A stretch of DNA of 64,000 bases from Mariniphaga sediminis (GTDB taxonomy: Bacteria > Bacteroidota > Bacteroidia > Bacteroidales > Prolixibacteraceae). Location: assembly GCF_003573545.1 (NCBI RefSeq), contig NZ_QWET01000010.1, positions 119,905-183,904 of the forward strand, written 5' to 3'. Shown here one piece after another: positions 8,730-16,879 of the stretch (its first letter is position 1; every line of letters starts with the position of its first letter). The position numbers and the translations under genes are program-made. The notes beneath the pieces were generated by a model. That model was not told the DNA's origin. It saw nothing but the letters and a program-made list of their open reading frames with translations, and ran no database searches.

Positions 8730-11300
8730 TTATCCTGCTTCTTCCAACAGGTTAACTTCCTGGATCTGTCCGGTACCGGGTTTCATCCGCAATGTTTTAA
8801 TCTCACACGGGCGGAAATTCCCCTTCCATGTACGTTGGGCAAAATGAATGTCAAGTGTTGCCGCGGTTGAAACTCCCGATGTTTCTACACACCTGAAAAT
8901 AATGTCATCGGAATCCTCCGCCTGCTTAATGGATGAAACAATAACATTGGGCTTATCCACAGAGAGGAACGAGCCTGTTTTAGGCAGTTTCCCATCATGA
9001 ATTCCCTGATAAATACACACCGGTGCCGCCATAAATTCTTCTGTAATACGAGCAATCCGGCTTTCTTTCCATGAGTTGTTATGCGGAACAAGCAGCAAAC
9101 GGAAAGTATGAATTCCCTGATCCATCCATTGGTATGAATTTTCCAGGTTTAGTTTTTTAGGATTATGATGGGCAAAAACCGCTGCCCGGGCTACAGAAAT
9201 ACGAATGTCACTTCCATTGACACTGTACCCGTATTTTGCATCATTAATTACCGAAAGCCCGTATGTATTTCCGTTTTGTTTTCCTGCTACATCAATCCAG
9301 CGCAGGCCGGGATTCTCATCGCCATTAGCTTCGCGGACAATATGTCCGTAAGGCACTTCGTAAGTTGCTTCCGGAGTTTCCACATTTACCGGGAATGAGA
9401 ATTTCAGCATTTTTAGCCGCTCATGCCAGTTGAGTGAAACACTGGCTTCAATATTCCGCGACCCTTTTGACAAAGCCCAGTCGATGGTAAGGGTGGAATC
9501 TCCATAGCTTGTTTCTACCCTGACGACACCTTTTACCGGTCCCTCCCTGAGTACTCTGATTTTGGCATTTCCAAAAGCACCTATTTCTTCCGAAAACGCT
9601 TTTACATCGTGGCTCCAGGTATCGCTCGGGTCATTTATCACAAGGGCTTTACATCCCCCCTCTCCTCCTGAAAACACTTCGTTACCAGTCTGTTTATCCA
9701 GGATACCAATCTCGCCATTCTTTGAAAAACGAATCTTGTAAAACTCATTTTCAAGGGTGTTATTTTGGGCCTGTACCCCTTTCTCTACCGGAGGAGTTTT
9801 GGCATCCATAAGCCGAATCTGACGGTACCCAAACGGAGGCAGTTCAACTTCCGTGATCAGTGTTTTGCGGCTTCCGGTTTCGGTAGTTCCCGCCGCCCAC
9901 TGGTGCGGAAGCGGATTTCCTTTCTCATCTTCTACCCTTGAAGCAGCTCGTCTGTCACTCCAGTTAAAATCATATTCTATGGTTTGCCGTGTTTCCCAGG
10001 TGTGCGGATTAAAAACGACCAGATATTCTGATTCCGGATCTTCTGAAGAAATTTGCCATTCCAGTTTCTGGATGTTTTTGATAATTGATTGATGCGCCGT
10101 ATCAAGAGCATAACCATAGCCTTCTCGGGCTGTTTGGGAATGTTCCGGCAATGAGGTTCCGGCCAGGCTGTCGTGAAACTGCAAAAACAGGACACGCTGC
10201 CACGCCGTGGTGAATTCATGCTTCGGGTAATTTGCCCGCCAGGCCACCTTTCCGATGGCTGCCATTTTTTCGGCTGTTACCAGGGCGGCTTCCGATTGCC
10301 GGTTGCCCTTTTTAATCTCGATTTCCGCAGTATAACACCCCTGTGCATGATGCTGCAAATCATCCTTTACAGTTGGCAAATCCAGGTTCTGTTTTTCAAC
10401 TTCCTCAAAATATTTATCCATCGTGCTGAAAAACACCTTGGGGGCTGCACTGTCATTTTTCAATGCTTCTATTGAGCGGATATTTTCTTTGGTAGCGCCT
10501 CCTCCGTGATCTCCGGCGCCATAATAAGCCATAAAACTTTTCATTGGCTGATTCTGAAACCTTTCCAGAATTCTTTCCACACGATTATCTACCGGCTTGG
10601 TTTCATTGTAACTAATCGGAATGCGGTATGTCAGCACACGCGAGCCATCAGTACCTTCCCACCAGAACAGGTCGGCCGGAATATTTTTTTCATGTGGCCC
10701 GGGACGCATAAACACATAATGTTTCATTCCCTGCAAGTTCAGAATTTGCGGCAGCGTACCGGCATGGCCGAACGAATCGGGATTAAACGCGATGGTGGCT
10801 TTCTGTCCCAGCAGGCGCTCAAATGTTTTTTGGCCGTATAATCCTTGCCGCACCATTGCTTCCCCGTCCGGGATGTTAACATCGGGTTCCACCCACCAGC
10901 CTCCTACAATATTCCATCGTCCTTCTTTTACGCGTTGCCGGATTTCATCCAGCATTTCCGGGTCGTTTTCCGCCACCCATTCATAAAACTGCGCAGAGCT
11001 TGCTACAAAGGTAAAATCAGGCGTTTCGTTCATTCGGTCAAGTGCCGCACGAAAAGTACTGTGGATTACCGACAATCCCTCAGACCAGGGCCAAAGCCAC
11101 ACCGGATCGATGTGGGCATGCCCAATCATGTGAAAACGAAAATCGAGTGCGTTGGCAGGCCAGGCAATCTTTCCATCATTTCCTCCGGTAAAAAAAGCAC
11201 TAACCGGATCCAGAACCACCACTGCGGTACCTGCAGCACTGCGGTTTATAAAATCCCTTCTTGTAATCCCGGTACCATTTTCAGTTACTTTTTTACTCAT
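8730..11300 (-). CDS. GH38 alpha-mannosidase with Tat-type signal
   Basis: An 856-residue GH38 enzyme. The leader ITRRDFINRSAAGTAVVVLD (residues 12-31) is a twin-arginine signal, so a folded Zn enzyme is probably sent to the periplasm. The catalytic domain starts with FRFHMIGHAHIDPVWLWPW (zinc ligands H-D in GHAHID). The nucleophile Asp is in FNPDSFGHAGTLPQIL near residue 180, and HDSLAGTSLPEHS near 380 supplies further His ligands. A middle helical domain and C-terminal beta domains (residues about 400-850) complete the family plan. It hydrolyses alpha-mannosides and is expected to act with the neighbouring GH92. It starts 31 bp after the SIS gene. Confidence 0.92.
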   Translation of the reverse strand: MSKKVTENGTGITRRDFINRSAAGTAVVVLDPVSAFFTGGNDGKIAWPANALDFRFHMIGHAHIDPVWLWPWSEGLSVIHSTFRAALDRMNETPDFTFVASSAQFYEWVAENDPEMLDEIRQRVKEGRWNIVGGWWVEPDVNIPDGEAMVRQGLYGQKTFERLLGQKATIAFNPDSFGHAGTLPQILNLQGMKHYVFMRPGPHEKNIPADLFWWEGTDGSRVLTYRIPISYNETKPVDNRVERILERFQNQPMKSFMAYYGAGDHGGGATKENIRSIEALKNDSAAPKVFFSTMDKYFEEVEKQNLDLPTVKDDLQHHAQGCYTAEIEIKKGNRQSEAALVTAEKMAAIGKVAWRANYPKHEFTTAWQRVLFLQFHDSLAGTSLPEHSQTAREGYGYALDTAHQSIIKNIQKLEWQISSEDPESEYLVVFNPHTWETRQTIEYDFNWSDRRAASRVEDEKGNPLPHQWAAGTTETGSRKTLITEVELPPFGYRQIRLMDAKTPPVEKGVQAQNNTLENEFYKIRFSKNGEIGILDKQTGNEVFSGGEGGCKALVINDPSDTWSHDVKAFSEEIGAFGNAKIRVLREGPVKGVVRVETSYGDSTLTIDWALSKGSRNIEASVSLNWHERLKMLKFSFPVNVETPEATYEVPYGHIVREANGDENPGLRWIDVAGKQNGNTYGLSVINDAKYGYSVNGSDIRISVARAAVFAHHNPKKLNLENSYQWMDQGIHTFRLLLVPHNNSWKESRIARITEEFMAAPVCIYQGIHDGKLPKTGSFLSVDKPNVIVSSIKQAEDSDDIIFRCVETSGVSTAATLDIHFAQRTWKGNFRPCEIKTLRMKPGTGQIQEVNLLEEAG

Positions 11301-11331
11301 TTTTATTGGTTTTAGTTGGACAATTCAAATT

Positions 11332-11973
11332 CTATTGCATACCAAACATTTCGTTTTCAATCATTAAACACATTGCATGATACACCGGAAGGTGCAACTC
11401 CTGCACAAAGGCAGTGCGCTTTTCCGGAACATTAATAAGCACATCGCAGAACTCTTTCATTTTACCTCCTGTTTCACCGGTCATTCCAATGGTTTTTAAA
11501 CCTTTTGCTTTTGCTACAATCAGCGCATCAAGTACATTTCGGGAGTTTCCAGAGGTGCTCAATCCCAGCAACACATCTCCCGGATTCCCATAACCGATAA
11601 CCTGTTGTGCAAAAATGTAATCACCACCAATATCATTGGAAACGGCAGAAGTCAGTGCAGTGTGCGCAGAAAGGGAAATAGCCGGCAATCCCTGCTGAAG
11701 GTTATTTGCCAGTAATTTTCCCCGTTCAGGAGAAATATCATCCAGTGTTTTTTGAAATGACGGCTCCAGTGACCTTTTCATTTCGAAACCCTTCATCAAC
11801 TCACCTACAATATGGTCTGCATCGGCACTGCTTCCCCCATTGCCGCAGGCCAGAAATTTTCCTCCTGTTCTGAAAGAATCTACTATCATCTCAACAGCAT
11901 CTTTTATAGGCTCTTTCAAAAAATTTATTCTGCTATATCGATTTAGCAATTGTTGCAAAATAATATTTTCCAT
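11332..11973 (-). CDS. SIS-domain sugar-phosphate isomerase, GmhA (phosphoheptose isomerase)-like
   Basis: A 213-residue single SIS domain. CGNGGSSADADHIVGELMKGF (around residue 44) and GLSTSGNSRNVLDAL (around 136) match the phosphate-binding loops of GmhA, and residues FVQELHLPVYH near 191 match its C-terminal catalytic helix. GmhA converts sedoheptulose-7-P to heptose-7-P; related SIS proteins act on hexose or amino-sugar phosphates. In this operon it sits 17 bp downstream of a ROK kinase and upstream of an HldE-like kinase, so a phosphorylated mannose-derived or heptose-like intermediate is plausible (inference). The ATG at 11973 is preferred over the TTG at 11979. Compared with E. coli GmhA it carries an insert between residues about 66 and 100. 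Confidence 0.85.
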   Translation of the reverse strand: MENIILQQLLNRYSRINFLKEPIKDAVEMIVDSFRTGGKFLACGNGGSSADADHIVGELMKGFEMKRSLEPSFQKTLDDISPERGKLLANNLQQGLPAISLSAHTALTSAVSNDIGGDYIFAQQVIGYGNPGDVLLGLSTSGNSRNVLDALIVAKAKGLKTIGMTGETGGKMKEFCDVLINVPEKRTAFVQELHLPVYHAMCLMIENEMFGMQ

Positions 11974-11990
11974 ACTCAAAATTTTTAAAA

Positions 11991-12965
11991 TTAATTTTCA
12001 TAAAGCGCTACACACAACGCTGCGAAATCGCCAATGGAATCGCCCAGCAAAGCAGGTTTTATCTGACACACTTCCACTGCTGCAGGAATGGCTTCCTGTT
12101 CCAGAATCCGATCGACATGTGGTTTAAATAACATTTCATTCCGGGCGTAAATACTTCCGATAACAATACACTCCGGATTGATGATATCAATCAATATGGC
12201 AAGCCCCCGCCCCAGATATTCGCCTGAAATCCTTATAATTTCCCCGGCAGTCGGGTCGCCGGCATTCGCTGCTATTGCAACGTCTTTGGCAGTCAAACTG
12301 CCTGCTTTCTCTTTATCGGGACAAAAGTCAACGGCTTCTCCGTTATCCAACTTCTCAGAAACCACAGATGCAGCTAACTGTGCAATTCCGCCGCCACTGC
12401 AAAAACCTTCGAATGAGCCGGCTTTTCCAAAACCCACCGGACCATTTTTGGCCAATCTCACATGGCCAACCTCGCCGCCCAAATCGTTGGTGCCGGCGTA
12501 CAGTTTTCCGTCCAGAATTAATCCGGATCCCATTCCGGTTCCAAATGTCAGGAAAATCATATTTTGGGTTCCTTTGCCGGCGCCCATTAACCATTCGGCC
12601 AAGGCGCAGGCATTAGCGTCGTTTTGAACTGCTGCAGGCACACCATATTTTTCGCTAAAAATCTCGACAATAGGCACACTGTCCCACCCCGGAAGATTGG
12701 GAGGCGAATAAATTACACCTTTCTTCGAGTCGAGTGGGCCACCACAACTAATGCCAATCCGGGCCAAATTTTCTTTTGGAAATTCGAGAAACAATTCATC
12801 AATGTGCCGGTGAAACTCCTCGAGGATTTCAACATATCCTCTTTCGACCCTGGTTTCAAACTGAACCCGACGATGAACTGTAAAGTTTTTATCGCCTACT
12901 ACAATGGCACATTTGGTCCCTCCAACATCAATGCCCATATAGTATTTGTCACTTTCTGTAGTCAT
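11991..12965 (-). CDS. ROK family sugar kinase
   Basis: A 324-residue ROK kinase without the N-terminal HTH of ROK repressors. YMGIDVGGTKCAIVVGD (8-24) is the ATP phosphate loop, LTFGTGMGSGLILDG the second phosphate motif, and NDLGGEVGHVRL carries the Glu/His that bind the sugar. The usual zinc motif CxCGxxGCxE is replaced by GFGKAGSFEGFC, so the structural zinc is probably absent. Likely substrates are glucose, mannose, N-acetylmannosamine or GlcNAc. In this cluster, phosphorylation of the hexose freed by the mannosidases is the best guess. It lies 48 bp after the LacI gene and 17 bp before the SIS isomerase. Confidence 0.88.
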   Translation of the reverse strand: MTTESDKYYMGIDVGGTKCAIVVGDKNFTVHRRVQFETRVERGYVEILEEFHRHIDELFLEFPKENLARIGISCGGPLDSKKGVIYSPPNLPGWDSVPIVEIFSEKYGVPAAVQNDANACALAEWLMGAGKGTQNMIFLTFGTGMGSGLILDGKLYAGTNDLGGEVGHVRLAKNGPVGFGKAGSFEGFCSGGGIAQLAASVVSEKLDNGEAVDFCPDKEKAGSLTAKDVAIAANAGDPTAGEIIRISGEYLGRGLAILIDIINPECIVIGSIYARNEMLFKPHVDRILEQEAIPAAVEVCQIKPALLGDSIGDFAALCVALYEN

Positions 12966-13013
12966 AGTTTCTCAAAATATTAGTGTTAAATCGGTTTAGC
13001 AAAAGTATAAAAA

Positions 13014-14039
13014 TTATCTCTCGCTGGATCTTCTCACAATAAAATTTGTTTTCAATGTTATTTTTTGAGGCTTTGATTTCTCTTTGGAAGGGCTCATCAA
13101 CTCCATTAAAACCTTTACAGACTGACTTCCTATCTCCGTTAAGGGCTGTGCAATTGCCGTAATGGTGGGGTTACTTATCCGGTAAGCATCCGGGTCATCA
13201 AAACTAACCACCGCCACATCATCCGGAATTTTCACTCCCAGTGAATGGATACATTCCAATCCCATAATTCCTATTTTACTGGTCGTAAACAAAATAGCAT
13301 CTGCCCGTTCTTTTTCCTCCTGCAATAGCTGTTTTATTGCCAATAAAATGTCATTTTTTTCGTGTGTAAAGCTGACTGTTTTAATCCGTTCTTCTAAAAC
13401 CTCTAATCCTGAATCTGCCAGCGCACTTTTATACCCCTCCAAACGCTGGTTCATATTTATCAGATTACTCTGCGTAGAAAGGCAGGCGATTCTTCTGTAT
13501 CCCTGCTTAGCCAGATGCATCGTTGCATCATAGGAAGCCTGAAAATTATCGACAACAATGTAACTCGATTCTATTTGAGGGAAATAACGGTCGACTAAAA
13601 CATAAGGAATTTTTCTTTTTTGCAATTCCTGAATTTGTGCCTCGCTTCCGGTCGGGGGTGAAATAATAAAGCCGTCCACCTGCCCCTGCATCAGCATTCC
13701 AATTTGTTGCTTCGATTTTTCCGCTTTTTCATCAGAACTGCAAAACATCACCCTGTAACCGTGTTTCGACGCTTCATTTTCAATTTCGCGTCCCAGTTTT
13801 CCAAAAAACGGGTTGGCAATATCGGCAATAATCAGACCGATGGTATTGGTTTTTCCGGTTCGTAACCCCTTGGCAATCTGGTTTGGCTGGTAGTTCAGTT
13901 CCTTTGCCAATTCAATAACTTTCCGGCAAACTTCTTCACTGATACGATGCTCTTTTCCCCTTCCGTTTAATACCAGAGAAACCAGTGTTTTTGAAACGCC
14001 GAGACGCTCTGCAATATCATTTAAAGAAGTTTTTTTCAT
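13014..14039 (-). CDS. LacI family transcriptional regulator
   Basis: A 341-residue regulator. The N-terminal LacI HTH starts MKKTSLNDIAERLGVSKT, with hinge helix YQPNQIAKGLRTG near residue 48. The periplasmic-binding-protein-like sensor domain starts at NTIGLIIADIANPFFGKLG near 61. I chose the ATG at 14039 because the HTH begins there. The longer form from 14090 would add 17 residues unlike the family. It sits inside the mannosidase operon, between the DUF1349 gene and the ROK kinase, and so probably controls the cluster in response to a mannose-containing inducer (inference). A hairpin of GACAGG and CCTGTC (14094-14108) lies in its upstream gap and could be part of a regulatory site. Confidence 0.92.
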   Translation of the reverse strand: MKKTSLNDIAERLGVSKTLVSLVLNGRGKEHRISEEVCRKVIELAKELNYQPNQIAKGLRTGKTNTIGLIIADIANPFFGKLGREIENEASKHGYRVMFCSSDEKAEKSKQQIGMLMQGQVDGFIISPPTGSEAQIQELQKRKIPYVLVDRYFPQIESSYIVVDNFQASYDATMHLAKQGYRRIACLSTQSNLINMNQRLEGYKSALADSGLEVLEERIKTVSFTHEKNDILLAIKQLLQEEKERADAILFTTSKIGIMGLECIHSLGVKIPDDVAVVSFDDPDAYRISNPTITAIAQPLTEIGSQSVKVLMELMSPSKEKSKPQKITLKTNFIVRRSSER

Positions 14040-14192
14040 GTTTTTACTTGTTCTTTCCTGCGGTAAAACATGCCTGGCTGGCTTGCTCAATCAGACAGGG
14101 AACCTGTCACTTAAAAAATGTTATTTGTAAAAATTCTGCTCCTGGCTCATCTCATTTTTCCCTGTTGGTTGATACCTGGTCAACAAAACTAA

Positions 14193-14792
14193 TCAATTAT
14201 TTTTATTGAACGGATGCCATTGAGTGGCCTCCCGTTTCATTTCAGAAAAAATGGCTTTAAAACTTCCCGCCTGGGGGCTGCACGCATAAATACCCAGGTT
14301 CACCTTTTCGAACGGAAGGTGCATATGCAGCATACGCATTTGGTTAAAGTTTTTACCATCGACCGAATTTTCGATATAAAAATCCTGTCCGCAACGGCTC
14401 AAACGGTACCACATTTCATTGGAAGATGATGGAATATCTGTGGTTGCCCAGTCTGAATATCCCCCATTTGTAACCACTGAACCGACTCTTGAAAAAGTCT
14501 CATTTTCATACTCTACAGAAGCTTTTATCCAGTTATCGCAATCGATGTACATCAATACCCCACACTGATCATATAGGTTCCGGGCATCTTCAAACCTGGT
14601 TTTTACCGTGTAAGTAAAATCGCCTGTTGTTTCGGTCAGAAAAGCATGGGCATCGTCCTTCCTGAAACCGTAATAAGTCCTTTGCCACAAGTCAGTGTCC
14701 GGTTCGGTCACCAACACCAGTTCATCCCTTTTTATTTCAAATTTCGAAGGAGGGTTTAACCAAAAATAATTTTGAAAAACTGATTTATCCAT
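14193..14792 (-). CDS. DUF1349 family protein (concanavalin-like fold)
   Basis: A 199-residue protein without a signal peptide. It matches the DUF1349 family, a beta-sandwich related to GH43 C-terminal domains and to small regulators of sugar loci. Seen are WLNPPSKFEI at the start, DLWQRTYYGFRKDDAHAF, DQCGVLMYIDCDNWIKASVEYE, SVVTNGGYSDWATTDIP and LGIYACSPQAG near the C-terminus. Its biochemical role is unknown; it may bind or hydrolyse a glycoside. The ATG at 14792 is preferred over the TTG at 14801. It lies 22 bp after the metallophosphoesterase gene and 153 bp before the LacI gene. Confidence 0.75.
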   Translation of the reverse strand: MDKSVFQNYFWLNPPSKFEIKRDELVLVTEPDTDLWQRTYYGFRKDDAHAFLTETTGDFTYTVKTRFEDARNLYDQCGVLMYIDCDNWIKASVEYENETFSRVGSVVTNGGYSDWATTDIPSSSNEMWYRLSRCGQDFYIENSVDGKNFNQMRMLHMHLPFEKVNLGIYACSPQAGSFKAIFSEMKREATQWHPFNKNN

Positions 14793-14814
14793 CGTTTTCA
14801 ATCTTTATGCTATT

Positions 14815-15747
14815 TTATTCAGCCAATTTAAGCCGCTTTTTCTCCCATCCGTGATCCACATATTCCCAGGATAAAACGGCATCATTTACTTTGATGTAAA
14901 AAAACCCTTCGCGGGTGTTGTGTCTTCTGCCCTTCCAAGCGTTTCCGGCAATGGAGCCTCCGGTAATAAAATGAAACCAGTCGTTCACAAAACCTTCTTC
15001 TTTCCAATGAATATGCCCCTGCAAAACCAGTTTCAGGTTGTAATTTTCAAAAAGCGCAAAAACCTCATCCGCATTTTCCACTGTGCGGGTACCGCTTCCT
15101 CCGTTGACGAATTTCCAGGTAGAAATGAATGGAATGTGCGTAACAACCACTACCGGCGTGGTATTGTCCACCTCTTTCAAATCGTTTTTCAACCATTGCA
15201 GTTGTTCCCCATGCACAAAACCTTTGTAGCGTTTATCCTCTGTAACATCCAGTGAGTTCAGCACAATAAAATGCCATCCTTTGTAATTGAAAGAGTAATA
15301 AGTTTCACCCAGGTAGCGCTCAAACATTCCGTATTTATAATCGGGGTGGTTTTCACCTTCAGGACTTTCTTCATAAATAGCAAATAAATCGTGGTTGCCT
15401 AAACAATGGTAAACCGGCATATTGAATCCTTTGCTCATATTTTTGTACAAGGTAAACAAAGAATCACTTCGCTGCTGGTTTCCGCGCAGGGCATCAAAAA
15501 TTAAATCTCCTCCGGTGAGCACAAAATCAGGATTTAGCCGGTTTACCTCATCGATAGCCATCTGAAAGCCTATGGGCGCATTCATGTCAGGCCGAATATG
15601 AATATCAGTCAGAAACACAAATTCAAAGGAATTACTTTGTGCCTTTGCAGCTCCTTGTGCGGTAACATGAGCCACTGAAAACAGTCCCATCAAAACCGCA
15701 AACAGAGCACTAAATAACAAATACTTACAAAGATTCATCCTTGACAT
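14815..15747 (-). CDS. Secreted calcineurin-like metallophosphoesterase
   Basis: A protein of about 310 residues with a signal peptide (LLFSALFAVLMGLFSVAHVTAQ). All dinuclear metal motifs of the calcineurin-like family are present: FLTDIHIRPD, VLTGGDLIFD, CLGNHDLF, VVTHIPF and LVLQGHIHWKEEG. It should act in the periplasm on a phosphomonoester or phosphodiester, for example phosphate on a mannose-rich glycan (inference). The start is the ATG at 15747; the TTG at 15753-15756 and the ATG at 15738 are alternatives. It is 12 bp after the aldolase gene. Confidence 0.87.
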   Translation of the reverse strand: MSRMNLCKYLLFSALFAVLMGLFSVAHVTAQGAAKAQSNSFEFVFLTDIHIRPDMNAPIGFQMAIDEVNRLNPDFVLTGGDLIFDALRGNQQRSDSLFTLYKNMSKGFNMPVYHCLGNHDLFAIYEESPEGENHPDYKYGMFERYLGETYYSFNYKGWHFIVLNSLDVTEDKRYKGFVHGEQLQWLKNDLKEVDNTTPVVVVTHIPFISTWKFVNGGSGTRTVENADEVFALFENYNLKLVLQGHIHWKEEGFVNDWFHFITGGSIAGNAWKGRRHNTREGFFYIKVNDAVLSWEYVDHGWEKKRLKLAE

Positions 15748-15759
15748 AACATTCAAATT

Positions 15760-16569
15760 TCAAATAATAACACTCCCCGGATCGTCCACTGATTTCTGTC
15801 CGTTAAAAGCTCTGATTTGATTTAAATCCTGTTTCAGCTTTTGAGAAAAGAGGGCAATGTCGGAACTGTGAATCACGATATTAATTCCTTCTTTCAACCA
15901 TTTTATCTGCCGGTCGGGCGATTCGGAGAAATGAATCCCCACCGCCACATTCCCCTGTCTGCAAGTGCGGATAATATATTTCACCCGCTTTTCAAATTCG
16001 GGGTGATCGTATTCTTCCGGCAGCCCCATATTTACGGACAAATCGTGGGGACCGATAAAAACAGCATCGACCCCGGGAACGGCAATCAAATTTTCAAGGT
16101 TTTCCACGGCCGGGATACTTTCAATGTTAAGGATACATACATTTCCCCGGTTAAAATTCCGGATGTAGTTCATCAGTTCCGGCTCCGGAGAATCCGGATC
16201 GTCCAGGATTTTTTGCAGTTGTTTCCCTTTCAGCGGCCTGTATTTTACGGCACCTGTCAGTTCTTTCACCTGCTGAATGGTTTCAATATATGGGGCCAAC
16301 ACCCCTTTGGCGCCGGCATCCAATATTTGAGAGGCCAGCACCGGATTGGCTGATGCAATCCGCACAACAGGAGTAATTCCCATAGCACTGTATGTCTGGC
16401 ACATTCGCGCAACATCCGAGCGTTCAAGCGGAATGTGTTCCGTGTCAATAAAAACAAAATCGAGCGCGGCTCCTTCCACTGTTTTTGTCCATAGCGGAGC
16501 ATGGGAAGTAATGCTGGTCCCGTAAACCGTTTTTCCCTGTTTCAATGCAGAAAGCAATCCTTTTTCCAT
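15760..16569 (-). CDS. HpcH/HpaI family aldolase
   Basis: A 269-residue (beta/alpha)8 class II pyruvate aldolase. DFVFIDTEHIPLER near residue 35, VVRIASANPVLASQILDAGAKG (68-89), the metal-site Glu in CILNIESIPAVENL and VDAVFIGPHDLSVNMG are family motifs. Members cleave 2-keto-3-deoxy or 4-hydroxy-2-oxo acids to pyruvate plus an aldehyde. As the first gene of the minus-strand cluster it would allow growth on an acidic or oxidised sugar product. That fits the oxidoreductase further down the operon but is not proof. The 310-bp gap upstream should hold its promoter. Confidence 0.87.
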   Translation of the reverse strand: MEKGLLSALKQGKTVYGTSITSHAPLWTKTVEGAALDFVFIDTEHIPLERSDVARMCQTYSAMGITPVVRIASANPVLASQILDAGAKGVLAPYIETIQQVKELTGAVKYRPLKGKQLQKILDDPDSPEPELMNYIRNFNRGNVCILNIESIPAVENLENLIAVPGVDAVFIGPHDLSVNMGLPEEYDHPEFEKRVKYIIRTCRQGNVAVGIHFSESPDRQIKWLKEGINIVIHSSDIALFSQKLKQDLNQIRAFNGQKSVDDPGSVII

Positions 16570-16879
16570 CTGATCTTAAAGTTTTCCGTTAAAATAATAT
16601 TAACCTGTTCTCTCTTATTAAAAACATAAAATCGATCGAACAAATCAAAATTCTATCAAATTAACTGCAAAATATTGAATGTATCTACAATTATGTTGGC
16701 TGATTTTTATATAATATTGATTCCCGGCATTTTGTAAAGAATCCAATTTTAAACCGCTCTGAAAATACACATTATCCATCCTTTCACAAAAGACAATTAA
16801 TCAGAAATTCCGGATAAAATACCAAAAGCTTTTCATCTCCTGACGCTGTACCTTTGTGAATGAATTCACAATTCATATC
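16570..16879. other. Divergent intergenic promoter region
   Basis: This AT-rich gap separates the minus-strand mannosidase cluster from the plus-strand glycosidase gene. Apart from the -7 element listed at 16849, I see no further gene. On the minus strand no perfect TAnnTTTG was found; TTAATTTG is the nearest. Confidence 0.6.
16849..16856 (+). promoter_or_regulatory. Bacteroidota -7 element TACCTTTG
   Basis: A perfect match to TAnnTTTG, about 24 bp before the ATG at 16880. No good -33 TTTG is at the expected distance. Its position makes an upstream start at 16856 unlikely and supports 16880. Confidence 0.55.
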
